NCBI RefSeq assembly: GCF_002159495.1
Contig: NZ_NFIT01000004.1
Span: 1-64,000 of the forward strand
Direction of reading: 5' to 3'
DNA from: Olsenella sp. An293
Lineage (GTDB): Bacteria > Actinomycetota > Coriobacteriia > Coriobacteriales > Atopobiaceae
DNA length: 64,000 nucleotides
Within the stretch, counting starts at the first letter, position 1. Every line of letters begins with the position of its first letter. Of the stretch, positions 41,625 to 50,390 are shown piece by piece. A program made the translations under genes and the position numbers. The notes beneath the pieces were generated by a model. It was not told the DNA's origin. It worked only from the letters and a program-made list of their open reading frames with translations, and made no database searches.

Positions 41625-42626
41625 ATGAGGCACGGAACGACGCTTGCTCAGGCGCTGGCAGGTACGGCATGCACGGTTCTCCTTGCCTCGTGCGGCGCGA
41701 CGGAGCCTGCCTTCACCGCCGAGCAAAGCGAGCCAGCGGCGCAGGTCGAGGTCGAGGACCGAGCCCCCGACGAGGAGCCGGACGACGCGGCGGCGGGCGC
41801 GCAGGGCGAGCAGGACGAGCAGGCCGCCGAGCCCGCGGCAGAAAACGCCCCCGCCGAGGACGAGGCCTTCGATCCCAGCGGCCCCGTCGTCGAAGCCGCC
41901 TCAGATCTGGGCGTGACCGTGAGCGCGCCCGAGGGCTTCCTCGAGACGGAGGAGTTTGCCGCCCTGGAGTCAGAGATCTCCCCGCTCGTGGAGGCGGGCC
42001 ACAGCGTGAGCGTGCGCGCCGTCGACCTGGAGACCGGCGTCGGCGTGAGCTACAACGCAGACGAGGTCCGCTATCCGGCAAGCGCCATCAAGGCCGCCTA
42101 CTGCGCCTACGTCTGCGAGACATACGGCGGCTCGGCGGGCCTGGGGCAGACCATGGCCGACTGCCTGCTCAACTCCTCCAACACCTCGTACGAGACGCTG
42201 ATCGAGACCTTTAAGCTCGCGCCGTTTGCCGCGTGGCTCACAGAGTGCGGGGCGACGGGCGCCGGCGGGCGCGCCTATGACCACTACTACCCCGACATCA
42301 CGGCAAACGAGCTCGTGGCGGTGTGGCGGGAGATCTGGCGCTACGGCACCTCGGGCGAGGCGGGCGCCGAGGAGCTCACGGGGCTGCTCGCGCAGACGGG
42401 CTTCTCTCCCAGCGGCGACGCCCTGCGCGACGAGCACGAGGTCTGGGCCAAGGCCGGATGGTATCCCGCTGACGGAACCGGCTACACCTCGACCAACGAC
42501 GCCGGCGTGGTCATCTCGGAGGACGGCGCCTACGCGTTTGCGGTGATGTCCGACCTCTCCGCCGACCTCGATCGACTCGTGCCGCTCATCTCCGCGCTCG
42601 ACGACGCCCTCGACACGATGCGCTGA
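41625..42626 (+). CDS. Class A beta-lactamase-like lipoprotein
   Basis: 333 residues. The lipobox LLASC places the lipidated Cys at 23, followed by an acidic Glu/Asp/Ala-rich linker to about residue 90. The catalytic domain has SxxK as Ser153-Ala-Ile-Lys156, an NSSNTSYE segment at the SDN position, and a WAKAGWYPADGTGY segment at the KTG position. The fold is that of serine beta-lactamases and related penicillin-recognising hydrolases. The conserved Glu of the omega loop cannot be placed with confidence, so peptidoglycan-related activity is as plausible as drug resistance. GGAGG precedes the ATG. Confidence 0.8.
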   Translation: MRHGTTLAQALAGTACTVLLASCGATEPAFTAEQSEPAAQVEVEDRAPDEEPDDAAAGAQGEQDEQAAEPAAENAPAEDEAFDPSGPVVEAASDLGVTVSAPEGFLETEEFAALESEISPLVEAGHSVSVRAVDLETGVGVSYNADEVRYPASAIKAAYCAYVCETYGGSAGLGQTMADCLLNSSNTSYETLIETFKLAPFAAWLTECGATGAGGRAYDHYYPDITANELVAVWREIWRYGTSGEAGAEELTGLLAQTGFSPSGDALRDEHEVWAKAGWYPADGTGYTSTNDAGVVISEDGAYAFAVMSDLSADLDRLVPLISALDDALDTMR

Positions 42627-42670
42627 AGCCGCGCGGGGCAAAAAATCCTCCGGGGATCAGTCCCATGGAC

Positions 42671-42900
42671 TGCAAAATCGGCCTTCAGTCCATATTCGGC
42701 CGACCCGCAGAACAAAACCGTGCTTCGATCCATGGAAAAATGACCCCTCGGGCCGATTCGAGATGCTCCTCGCGATAGCTCAACTGGGCATATGCAATCG
42801 AGCAAGCGCGAGGACCGCGCCTGAGGGCAAAATACTCATGGATCGAAGCGCGGTTTTGTTTTCCCGCCCGGCCGAATATGGATCGAAGGCCGATTTTGCA
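42671..42900. repeat. MITE-like long inverted repeat
   Basis: The left arm (42671-42749) and right arm (42823-42900) are inverted copies about 78 bases long with roughly 85 percent identity. Their outer ends are TGCAAAATCGGCC / GGCCGATTTTGCA. Repeated GATCCAT and CGGCC blocks occur inside the arms, and the 73-base centre has no open frame of note. No clear target-site duplication flanks it. It sits between two convergent genes (lipoprotein and LacI regulator). Confidence 0.75.
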
Positions 42901-42945
42901 GCGCGGCATCCCCCGCACAGGTCAGATTGCGCGCAAAGCGCCGCG

Positions 42946-43953
42946 TCAGACGAGGCGAAGGACGCTCTGCCGCTCGACGAAGGTCGTCGAGAGGTGCACC
43001 ACGCTCGTGTAGTCGCGCGGCGAGCGCATGCGGTCCACGATGGTCTTCACCGCGAGCTCGCCCATCTCGCCGTTGGGGACGCGCATCGTCGTGAGCGGCG
43101 GGTTGGAGATGCTCGCGAAGGAGAGGTCGTCAAACCCCAGCACCGAGACGTCCTCGGGGATCTTGATGCCGCGCTCGGTCATGGCGCGCATGCAGCCGAG
43201 CGCCATGATGTCGTTCTCGACGAAAAACGCCGTGGGCAGCACCGGGTTAGTGGCCAGCCACGCCTTCATGGACTCGTAGGCGGTGTTGACCGTGGTCCCC
43301 ACCTCAACACGGAAGTTGGGGTTGACGGGAAGGTTGGCCTCGCGCATCGCCCGACGGTAGCCGCGCTCGCGCAGCGGGAAGTTCTTGATGCGATACGACC
43401 CCGCGATGTAGCCGATCTCTCGGTGCCCCATCTTGATGAGGTAGCTCACCGCACGCAGGGCCGAGTTCTCGTTGGAGGTCACGATGCACTCGAAGAAGAG
43501 GTGGTCGCTCCACCCGTCAACGACCACAAACGGCGACTTGGCACCCCTGAACAGGTCGTAGTCCTCCTCCGCCATCTCCGTGCCAAGAAGGACCACGGCG
43601 CTCGAGGAGTCATTGACGATCTCGCGGGCCTCGCGCGCGGCCGCCTGGCGGTCACCGAGCTCCATGTTGGTGAAGATGATGCTCAGGTCGTGCTCGCGCG
43701 CCGCACGCTCGACGCCCTTGATGACACCCATGTGGAAGGTGCCTTCGTCGAGAATCTCTCCGGTCTTGCGCGCCTGGACAAAGTTGATGTGAGTGATGTG
43801 GTTGGAGCGGTCATAGCCGAGCTCGCGGGCCGCGCGCAGGATGATCGCCGCCGTCTCCTTGTTCACGCCGCGCTTGCGGTTGAGCGCATTGGACACCGTC
43901 GCCGGGGAGAAGCCCGTCTTCCTGCTGATCTCTCGAACCCCGACGTTTCTCAT
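42946..43953 (-). CDS. LacI-family transcriptional regulator
   Basis: 335 residues. HTH residues 3-50 (VGVREISRKTGFSPATVSNALNRKRGV) are followed by the hinge and a periplasmic-binding-protein-like sensor (about 60-330) with VLGFDDLSFASISNPPLTT. The ATG at 43953 was chosen because it starts directly before the HTH. It lies downstream of the phosphoketolase gene on the same strand and may control that gene or an unlinked sugar pathway. Confidence 0.87.
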   Translation of the reverse strand: MRNVGVREISRKTGFSPATVSNALNRKRGVNKETAAIILRAARELGYDRSNHITHINFVQARKTGEILDEGTFHMGVIKGVERAAREHDLSIIFTNMELGDRQAAAREAREIVNDSSSAVVLLGTEMAEEDYDLFRGAKSPFVVVDGWSDHLFFECIVTSNENSALRAVSYLIKMGHREIGYIAGSYRIKNFPLRERGYRRAMREANLPVNPNFRVEVGTTVNTAYESMKAWLATNPVLPTAFFVENDIMALGCMRAMTERGIKIPEDVSVLGFDDLSFASISNPPLTTMRVPNGEMGELAVKTIVDRMRSPRDYTSVVHLSTTFVERQSVLRLV

Positions 43954-44270
43954 GCAACAAACCGCCCTTCCGTGTCTCACAACGTGAACACCATGATAAA
44001 CACCGCCGAACAATGTTTGGCTCCCCATCTGGCCAGCGGCTCATTTCTCGGCGGACGGCATCTCTTCCCCTGGTTGTCAGCGACCTTCGTCGTACGCAAA
44101 CGGGCCCGGCCGGCTCTTCTTGCCCAGCAGCTCTTCTCCTAGTCGTCAGCGACCTTCGACCCATACGACACGGGCCGCCCGCCCTTCTCATCCGGTGATT
44201 TCTGAGCGAAGCTCAGTGAACCGGAGAGAAGGGCGGGCGGCCCCTCAGGTGCGTATGGTGCGAGCGCGAC
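43954..44270. repeat. Tandem repeat region with a large compound hairpin
   Basis: The block TCTTC-CCT-GT-GTCAGCGACCTTCG occurs at 44062-44090 and again at 44132-44160 (70-base period, three mismatches), and the similarity continues through a TACG...ACGGGCC section. Short open frames here translate to a repeated VVSDLR motif but look non-genic. Downstream lies the large hairpin described separately. Confidence 0.6.
44161..44258 (-). terminator. Compound hairpin after the phosphoketolase gene
   Basis: Perfect 18-bp arms (44172-44189 and 44226-44243) enclose a second stem (CCGGT / ACCGG) and a third (CTGAGC / GCTCAG). An outer CCATACG / CGTATGG pair (44161-44167 and 44252-44258) extends it. It starts about 12 bases past the phosphoketolase stop and probably ends or protects that transcript. 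Confidence 0.65.
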
Positions 44271-46748
44271 TTACTCGTTGTCGCCCGCGGTCATCTGCGT
44301 GGCGGAGATGTCCTCGCCCGCGTCGGAGGCGTCACGCCACTTCCAGTCGGTGAAGGCCGGGTGGTCGTAGCCGTTGTCGACGGCAAACTGGAACGCGTCG
44401 ACGCGGAAGTTCTCCCACTCGCCGATCTGCGCGGACCACTTGTCGGCGTCGATCATGCGCAGGGCATCGGCGGCAAGGGCCCAGCGGTCCATGTCGTTCA
44501 CGCGGACCATGTCGTACGGCGTGGTCGTGGAACCCTGCTCCTGGTAGCCGTGAACGTTGAAGTTGTCGTGGTTCGGACGGTCCCAGATGAGGCGGCGGAT
44601 CGTGCCGGGATAGGCGTGGAACGCAAACAGAACCGGCTTGTCGGCCGTGAAGAGCTCGACGAACTTCTCGTCAGACATGGCGTGATCGTTCTCGGAGACG
44701 TTCTGGATGCTGAGAAGGTCGACCACGTTGACCAGGCGGACCTTGACGCCGAGCTTGTCGAGCAGGTCGAGCGCGGCCATGGCCTCGCCGGTGGGCACGT
44801 CGCCGCAGCAGGCGAGCACGACGTCGGGCTCCTCACCCTCGGCGGTGTTGGAGGCCCACTTCCACTCGGCGGCGCCAGCCGCGAGCTCCTCGCGCGCCTC
44901 GTCGAGCGTGAGCCACGTGGGCGCGGGCTGCTTGCCGGCGAAGATGGCGTTCACGCAGTTGGTGGACGCGTAGGCGCGCTCGGCGACGGCGAGCAGCAGG
45001 TTGGCGTCGGCCGGGTAGTAGATGTTCACCACGTGGTCGTTGTTGAAGTTCTTGTTGAGAAGAACGTCCACGAAGCCGGGGTCCTGGTGGGAGAAGCCGT
45101 TGTGGTCCTGGCGCCAGACGTGGCTGGAGAGCAGCATGTTGAGGCCGGAGATGGGCTTGCGCCAGTCGATGTGGCGCACGGTGGCCTCGAGCCACTTGCA
45201 GTGCTGGTTGACCATGGAGTCCACGATGTGGACGAAGGACTCGTAGGAGCTCCAGAGGCCGTTACGGCCGGTGAGGATGTAGCCCTCGAGCAGGCCCTCG
45301 CACTGGTGCTCGGAGAGCTGCTCGATGACGTTGCCCACGGGCGAGAGGTGCTCGTCGTTGGCCGGGTCGTCGTAGTTGCCCTCGCCAAACCACTGCTTGT
45401 CGGTCACCTGGTAGGACGGCTGCAGGCGGTTGGACGCGGTCTCGTCCGGGCCAAAGATGCGGAAGGCGTCGCGGTTGTTGTTGATGAGCTCGGCGGTGTA
45501 CTCGCCCAGGACGCGCGTGGCCTCGACGGCGCCGAAGCCGTGGCCCTTCTCGGCGACCGGCACCTCGTACTTGCGGGTGTCGGGGAGCGTGAGCTCGTTG
45601 CGGATAAGGCCGCCGTTGGCGTTGGGGTTGGCGCCGATGCGCAGCTCGCCGGTGGGCATCCAGTCGTTGACCTCGGGACGGATGGCGCCGTTCTCGTCGA
45701 AGAGCTCCTCGGGCCTGTAGGACTCCATCCAGCCCTTGAGGATCTGGAAGTGCTCCTCGGTGTCGCGCGCGGAGGCCAGCGGCACCTGGTGGGCACGCCA
45801 GGAGCCCTCGGTCTTCTTGCCGTCGATCTCCTTGGGGCAGGTCCAGCCCTTGGGGGTGCGGAAGACGATCATCGGGTAGAACGGGCGGGACGCCTCGCCG
45901 GCTGCCACACGGGCCTTGATGTCGCAGATCTCGTCGAAGACGGCCTCGAGCAGCGCGGCGAAGCGACGGTGGATCGAGGAGTGGTCCTCGTTGTCAAAGC
46001 CGGCGACGAAGTTGTACGGGTGGTAGCCCATGCCGCGGAAGAACTCGTCGCGCTCGGCGTCGGAGATGCGGGCGAGGATCGTGGGGTTGGCGATCTTGTA
46101 GCCGTTGAGGTGCAGGATCGGCAGCACGATGCCGTCGGTCAGCGGGTCCATGAACTTGTTGGTCTGCCAGGACGTGGCAAGAGGTCCGGTCTCGGCCTCG
46201 CCGTCGCCCACCACGGCCACCGCGAGCAGGCTCGGGTTGTCGAGGACGGCACCGTAGGCGTGGGAGAGCGTGTAGCCGAGCTCGCCGCCCTCGTGGATGG
46301 AGCCGGGGGTCTCGGGCGCGTAGTGGCTGGGGATGCCGCCGGGGTAGGAGAACTGGCGGAAGAACTTCTGCAGGCCGGCCTCGTCGTCGGTGATGTCCGG
46401 GCGGACCTCACGATAGGTGCCGTCGAGCAGGGACTGCGCGGTGCCGGCCGGGCCGCCGTGACCGGGGCCCATCAGGAAGATGGCGTTTTGCTGGTGGTCG
46501 GCGATGAGGCGGTTGATGTGGCCAAAGAGGAAGTTGATGCCGGGCGTGGTGCCCCAGTGGCCCACGAGGCGGTGCTTGACGTCCTCGCGGCTGAAGCCCT
46601 CGCGCATGAGCGGGTTGGAGCGCAGGTAGATCTGGCCCACGGAGAGGTAGTTGGCGGCGCGCCAGTAGCGGTCGACGCCCTTGAGCTCCTCCTCGGAGAC
46701 CGGCCCGTTGAGCTTCTTCCACGGGGTGCCGATGACGGGGTTAGCCAT
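44271..46748 (-). CDS. xfp: Xylulose-5-phosphate/fructose-6-phosphate phosphoketolase
   Basis: 825-residue thiamine-diphosphate enzyme that splits xylulose-5-P (and often fructose-6-P) with phosphate into acetyl-phosphate and glyceraldehyde-3-P (or erythrose-4-P). Visible family landmarks are [33 protein letters not shown], a ThDP-type [19 protein letters not shown], and a C-terminal [15 protein letters not shown]. Full length. The ATG follows AAAGGGA. It lies downstream of araDBA and so completes a route from L-arabinose to acetyl-phosphate. A LacI-type operator overlaps its promoter. Confidence 0.95.
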   Translation of the reverse strand: MANPVIGTPWKKLNGPVSEEELKGVDRYWRAANYLSVGQIYLRSNPLMREGFSREDVKHRLVGHWGTTPGINFLFGHINRLIADHQQNAIFLMGPGHGGPAGTAQSLLDGTYREVRPDITDDEAGLQKFFRQFSYPGGIPSHYAPETPGSIHEGGELGYTLSHAYGAVLDNPSLLAVAVVGDGEAETGPLATSWQTNKFMDPLTDGIVLPILHLNGYKIANPTILARISDAERDEFFRGMGYHPYNFVAGFDNEDHSSIHRRFAALLEAVFDEICDIKARVAAGEASRPFYPMIVFRTPKGWTCPKEIDGKKTEGSWRAHQVPLASARDTEEHFQILKGWMESYRPEELFDENGAIRPEVNDWMPTGELRIGANPNANGGLIRNELTLPDTRKYEVPVAEKGHGFGAVEATRVLGEYTAELINNNRDAFRIFGPDETASNRLQPSYQVTDKQWFGEGNYDDPANDEHLSPVGNVIEQLSEHQCEGLLEGYILTGRNGLWSSYESFVHIVDSMVNQHCKWLEATVRHIDWRKPISGLNMLLSSHVWRQDHNGFSHQDPGFVDVLLNKNFNNDHVVNIYYPADANLLLAVAERAYASTNCVNAIFAGKQPAPTWLTLDEAREELAAGAAEWKWASNTAEGEEPDVVLACCGDVPTGEAMAALDLLDKLGVKVRLVNVVDLLSIQNVSENDHAMSDEKFVELFTADKPVLFAFHAYPGTIRRLIWDRPNHDNFNVHGYQEQGSTTTPYDMVRVNDMDRWALAADALRMIDADKWSAQIGEWENFRVDAFQFAVDNGYDHPAFTDWKWRDASDAGEDISATQMTAGDNE

Positions 46749-46809
46749 GCTGTTCCCTTTCTCCCTCGCGGCCTCGCGTGTCGAGCCCGCGATGTTTCCT
46801 AACGGTTTC

Positions 46810-46834
46810 AGTATATTTGGTAAAACGTTTTACC
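46810..46834 (-). promoter_or_regulatory. Phosphoketolase promoter with LacI-type operator
   Basis: The perfect 16-base palindrome GGTAAAACGTTTTACC (46819-46834) lies directly upstream of a minus-strand TATACT -10 box (46810-46815), in the spacer region. This position is typical for repression. A related CGTTTACTAAACG dyad occurs at 46861-46873, over the stop of the LacI gene. Confidence 0.75.
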
Positions 46835-46866
46835 TCACAGGGTTTTTCATTTTGACCGAACGTTTA

Positions 46867-47904
46867 CTAAACGACCTCCGCAGGCGGCTCGCCCACCGCG
46901 CGCACGCTGCTCTTGATCACGAGGCGCGGCATGAGGATCCGCTCCTCGGGCTCCCCGAGCTCGTCCTCCTCCACGCGCCTAAACATCACGTCGAGCGCCG
47001 CCGCGGCGAGCTCGTCGACGTTCTGCTCGATGGAGGTGAGCGCCGGCTCAAACAGCACGTCCGCCGCCGAGTTGTCGTAGCTCACCACCGAGTAGTCGCG
47101 CGGGACGCGCAGCCCCCGCTCGTAGAGGCGCTTGAGCAGGCCCAGCGCGATGTTGTCGCTGCCCGCAAAGACCGCCGTGGCGTCGGTGTCGAGCAGACGG
47201 GCCGCCACCTCGTAGGCCTTGGGGATGTAGTAGGCGCACGGCAGCACGAGCGCGGGGTCGGGCTCGATGCCGCGCTCGCGCAGCGCCCGCTCGTAGCCCG
47301 CCAGGCGCTCGCGCCCGGTGTTGGAGGCCACGTTGAGCAGGCACGCGATGCGGCGGTGCCCGGCGTCGAGGAGGTAGCGGCACGCCAGGTAGCCGCCCGC
47401 CTCGTTGTTGAAGGCGACCTTGTCGCAGGCGATGCCCTCGGCGAGGCGGTCGACCATCACAAACGGCATGGGCAGGCCCTCGAGCGCCGAGCGCAGGGCG
47501 GGGTCCCCCTCGGACCCGGTGGAGGCCACGACAAAGATCCCGTCCACGCCGCGGTTGGCGAGAAGACCCACGAGCTCGGCGTCGTTTTCCGGGGAGTCGT
47601 CGGAGTTGGTGATCAGCAGCACGTAGCCGCGCTCGCGACACCCCAGCTCGAGCCTGCGCGCGAGGGACGAGAAGAACCTGCTCTCGATGTTGGGCACCAC
47701 CAGGCCGATGGTCTGGGAGCGCCGGGTCACGAGGCTGCGGGCGATCTGGTTGGGGATGTAGCGCTTGCGGCGCGCCACCTCCTTGATGCGCCGGCGGCTC
47801 TCCTCCGAGATCTTGCACGGGCGATCGTTGAGGACGAGCGACACGGCGGTGGTCGAGAGCCCCACCTCGCGCGCGATGTCGCGCAGGGTCACCTTGGCCG
47901 CCAT
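46867..47904 (-). CDS. LacI-family regulator of the arabinose/phosphoketolase cluster
   Basis: 345 residues. HTH residues 4-50 (VTLRDIAREVGLSTTAVSLVLNDRP) and the LacI hinge are followed by a sugar-binding sensor (TIGLVVPNIESRFFSSLARRLE; VVSYDNSAADVLFEPALTS). The ATG at 47904 follows GGGGAGGACG. It lies 34 bases after araD and 118 before phosphoketolase, whose promoter carries a LacI palindrome. Likely ligand: arabinose or a pathway phosphate (inference). Confidence 0.88.
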   Translation of the reverse strand: MAAKVTLRDIAREVGLSTTAVSLVLNDRPCKISEESRRRIKEVARRKRYIPNQIARSLVTRRSQTIGLVVPNIESRFFSSLARRLELGCRERGYVLLITNSDDSPENDAELVGLLANRGVDGIFVVASTGSEGDPALRSALEGLPMPFVMVDRLAEGIACDKVAFNNEAGGYLACRYLLDAGHRRIACLLNVASNTGRERLAGYERALRERGIEPDPALVLPCAYYIPKAYEVAARLLDTDATAVFAGSDNIALGLLKRLYERGLRVPRDYSVVSYDNSAADVLFEPALTSIEQNVDELAAAALDVMFRRVEEDELGEPEERILMPRLVIKSSVRAVGEPPAEVV

Positions 47905-47938
47905 GCGCTCGTCCTCCCCTCTCACTCGCTCGTGTCCG

Positions 47939-48649
47939 CTAGTGCGCGCCGCCCTGGCCGTAGTAGGCGTTGGGGCCGTGCTTACGCATGTAATGTTTGT
48001 CCTGCAGGTACTGCGGCGCCGGCTCGACGCCGGGCAGCAGCGCCTCGGTGCGGGTTGCCATCTTGGCGACCTCCTCGAGCACCACCGCGTGGTAGACCGC
48101 CTGCGCAGCATCCTTGCCCCAGGAGAAGGGGCCGTGGTTGCGCACGAGGACGGCGGGAACGGCCACCGGGTCGATGCCGCGCTCGGTGAAGCCCTCGTAG
48201 ATCACCTTGCCGGTGTTGAGCTCGTAGGCCTCCTCGATCTCGGCCTCGGTCAGGCCGCGCATGCAGGGCACCGGGCCGTAGAAGTAGTCCGCGTGCGTGG
48301 TGCCGTAGGCCGGCACGTCGCGGCCGGCCTGCGCCCAGGAGACGGCCCAGGACGAGTGCGTGTGCACGACGCCGCCGATCTTGTCGCCCCACTTCTGGTA
48401 GAGGTAGGCGTGGGTGGCGGTGTCTGAGGAGGGGTTGAGGTCCCCCTCGACGACCTTGCCGTCGAGGTCACAGACGACCATGGACTCGGGCGTGAGCTCG
48501 TCGTAGTCCACGCCGGAGGGCTTGATCACGAAGAGGCCCTTCTCGCGGTCGAGCTCGGAGGCGTTGCCCCAGGTGAACACGACCAGACCGTGCTTGGGAA
48601 GGTCCATGTTGGCCTCGTAGACCTTCTCGCGAAGCTCCTTGAGCATCAT
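47939..48649 (-). CDS. araD: L-ribulose-5-phosphate 4-epimerase
   Basis: 236-residue class II aldolase-fold enzyme converting L-ribulose-5-P to D-xylulose-5-P. Substrate and metal motifs are TWGNASELDRE, KPSGVDYDELTPE, VVHTHSSWAVSWAQAG (the zinc histidines) and YGTTHADYF. Length matches AraD. GGAGAG precedes the ATG. Third enzyme of the arabinose set. A near-perfect hairpin separates it from araB. Confidence 0.93.
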   Translation of the reverse strand: MMLKELREKVYEANMDLPKHGLVVFTWGNASELDREKGLFVIKPSGVDYDELTPESMVVCDLDGKVVEGDLNPSSDTATHAYLYQKWGDKIGGVVHTHSSWAVSWAQAGRDVPAYGTTHADYFYGPVPCMRGLTEAEIEEAYELNTGKVIYEGFTERGIDPVAVPAVLVRNHGPFSWGKDAAQAVYHAVVLEEVAKMATRTEALLPGVEPAPQYLQDKHYMRKHGPNAYYGQGGAH

Positions 48650-48673
48650 GTGCTTCTCTCCAATCAGTCAGAC

Positions 48674-48700
48674 GATGAAAAGGGACGGTCCCCTTTCATC
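48674..48700. terminator. araB-araD intercistronic hairpin with GGGAC/GTCCC core
   Basis: Arms 48674-48686 and 48688-48700 pair at 12 of 13 positions. The stem ends in the last bases of araB. A perfect hairpin with the same GGGAC-N-GTCCC core is at 60266-60296, and an imperfect one is near 50361-50389. Confidence 0.5.
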
Positions 48701-50306
48701 AGGCGAGGGCGGCCTCGGCGGCCTTCTCGGCCTCGTTGACCTTCTTGAACGTGGCAAGGAAGGCGCGGTAGCCCTCGACGTCGGCGGCGTCGGGCTCGAG
48801 CGTGATGCCCTCCATGTCCGCGAACACCTTGTCGTTGAGGTAGTCGGCCAGCGACTCGCCCTCGGCCTTGTGGATCATGTAGGACGCCGCGACGGCCTGG
48901 CCCCAGGCGCCGCCCTCGCCGGCGGTCGCCATGACGGTCACGGGCGCCTCGAGCGCGGCGGCGAGCAGGCTCTGCGCGACCTTGGGGGTCTTGAAGATGC
49001 CGCCGTGGCCGTAGAGCTTGTCGATCTTGACGTCCTCGGCGCGCAGGACCTCGTTGCCGGCGGCCAGGGCGCCGAAGGCGGCCATGATGTTCATGCGCAT
49101 GAAGTTGGCGATCGTGAAGTTGGCGTTCTGGCCGCGGACCACCATCGGGTAGCCGGTCTGGACGCCCATGACCGTCTCGCCCGAGATGAACGGGATGGAG
49201 ACGAGCCCACCGGCGTCCTTGTCGCCCGTGAGCGCGGCGTTGAAGAGCTTGGTGAAGACCTCGCCCTTGTCGAGCTTGGCGCCCATGAGCTCGGAGAAGT
49301 CGCAGAGCAGGTCGACCCAGTCGTTGATGTCGGAGGTGCAGTTGTTGCAGTGCACCATGGCCACCGGGTCGCCCACGGGGGTGGTCACGATGTCGATCTC
49401 GGGCACGGTGGCGTCCTTGAGCGCGTGCTCGAGCACGACCATCGAGAAGACCGAGGTGCCGGCCGAGACGTTGCCGGTGCGCGGCGCCACGGAGTTGGTG
49501 GCGATCATGCCGGTGCCGGCGTCGCCCTCGGGCGGGCAGACCGGGCAGCCGGGCTCGAGGTCGCCGTCCTTGTCGAGAAGTACCGCGCCCTCGGCCGTGA
49601 GGTGACCGGCGACGTCGCCGGCGACGAGGATCTTGGGCAGCAGGTCCTCGACCTTCCACGCCACGCCCTTGCTCGCGACGAGCTCGTCGAACTTGGCGAG
49701 CATAACGGCGTCGTAGTCGTGGGTGGTGGAGTCGATGGGGAACATGCCGGAGGCGTCGCCGATCGAGAGGACCTTCTCGCCGGTGAGCGCCCAGTGCGCG
49801 TAGCCCGCGAGCGTGGTGAAGAAGTCAATCTTGGAGACGTGCTCCTCGCCGTTCAGGACGGCCTGGTAGATGTGGGAGACGCTCCAGCGCTCGGGCGTGT
49901 GGAAGGCGAAGAGCTCGGAGAGCTCGTGGGCGGCCTGCGTGGTGGTGGTGTTGCGCCAAGTGCGGAAGGGCACGAGCAGGTTGCCCTCGGCGTCGAAGGG
50001 CAGGTAGCCGTGCATCATCGCGGAGATGCCGAGCGCGCCGAGCTTCTTGAGGGTGACGCCGTACTTCTCGGCCACGTCCTTCTTCATGGACGCGTACGCG
50101 GAGGCAAGACCCGCGAAGATCTCGTCTTTGCTGTAGGTCCAGTAGCCGTCGACCAGCGAGTTCTCCCAGTCGAAGGCGCCGATGGCGATGGGGTCGTTCT
50201 CGGAGCTCACGAGAACCGCCTTGATGCGCGTGGAGCCGTACTCGATGCCCAGCGAGGTGGCGCCGGACTCGATCTCTCCGACGATCTGTTCTTTGGTGAG
50301 TGCCAT
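48699..50306 (-). CDS. araB: Ribulokinase
   Basis: 535-residue FGGY-family kinase phosphorylating L-ribulose. Landmarks are SLGIEYGSTRIKAVLV at the N-terminus, WRNTTTTQAAHEL, TGTGMIATNSVAPRTGNVSAGTS and KLYGHGGIFKTPKVAQSLLAAAL. The ATG at 50306 follows AAGGAG. It belongs between araA and araD both in order and in pathway. Confidence 0.93.
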   Translation of the reverse strand: MALTKEQIVGEIESGATSLGIEYGSTRIKAVLVSSENDPIAIGAFDWENSLVDGYWTYSKDEIFAGLASAYASMKKDVAEKYGVTLKKLGALGISAMMHGYLPFDAEGNLLVPFRTWRNTTTTQAAHELSELFAFHTPERWSVSHIYQAVLNGEEHVSKIDFFTTLAGYAHWALTGEKVLSIGDASGMFPIDSTTHDYDAVMLAKFDELVASKGVAWKVEDLLPKILVAGDVAGHLTAEGAVLLDKDGDLEPGCPVCPPEGDAGTGMIATNSVAPRTGNVSAGTSVFSMVVLEHALKDATVPEIDIVTTPVGDPVAMVHCNNCTSDINDWVDLLCDFSELMGAKLDKGEVFTKLFNAALTGDKDAGGLVSIPFISGETVMGVQTGYPMVVRGQNANFTIANFMRMNIMAAFGALAAGNEVLRAEDVKIDKLYGHGGIFKTPKVAQSLLAAALEAPVTVMATAGEGGAWGQAVAASYMIHKAEGESLADYLNDKVFADMEGITLEPDAADVEGYRAFLATFKKVNEAEKAAEAALA

Positions 50307-50390
50307 GTCTTCTCCTTGTTGAGTGAAGCGGCCGCGCCCCCGGGCGAGGACGCGGCCGCCGTGTGACAAAGGGGCTGTCCCTTCGTGTCG

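Noticed and set aside
42671-42900. Insertion sequence remnant
   Set aside because: Arms are inverted, but no transposase fragment or target-site duplication was seen, so it is listed as a MITE-like repeat only.
44013-44198. Small rightward frame encoding a repeated VVSDLR motif
   Set aside because: The repetition comes from the underlying 70-base DNA duplication; there is no ribosome site and the region folds into a large hairpin.
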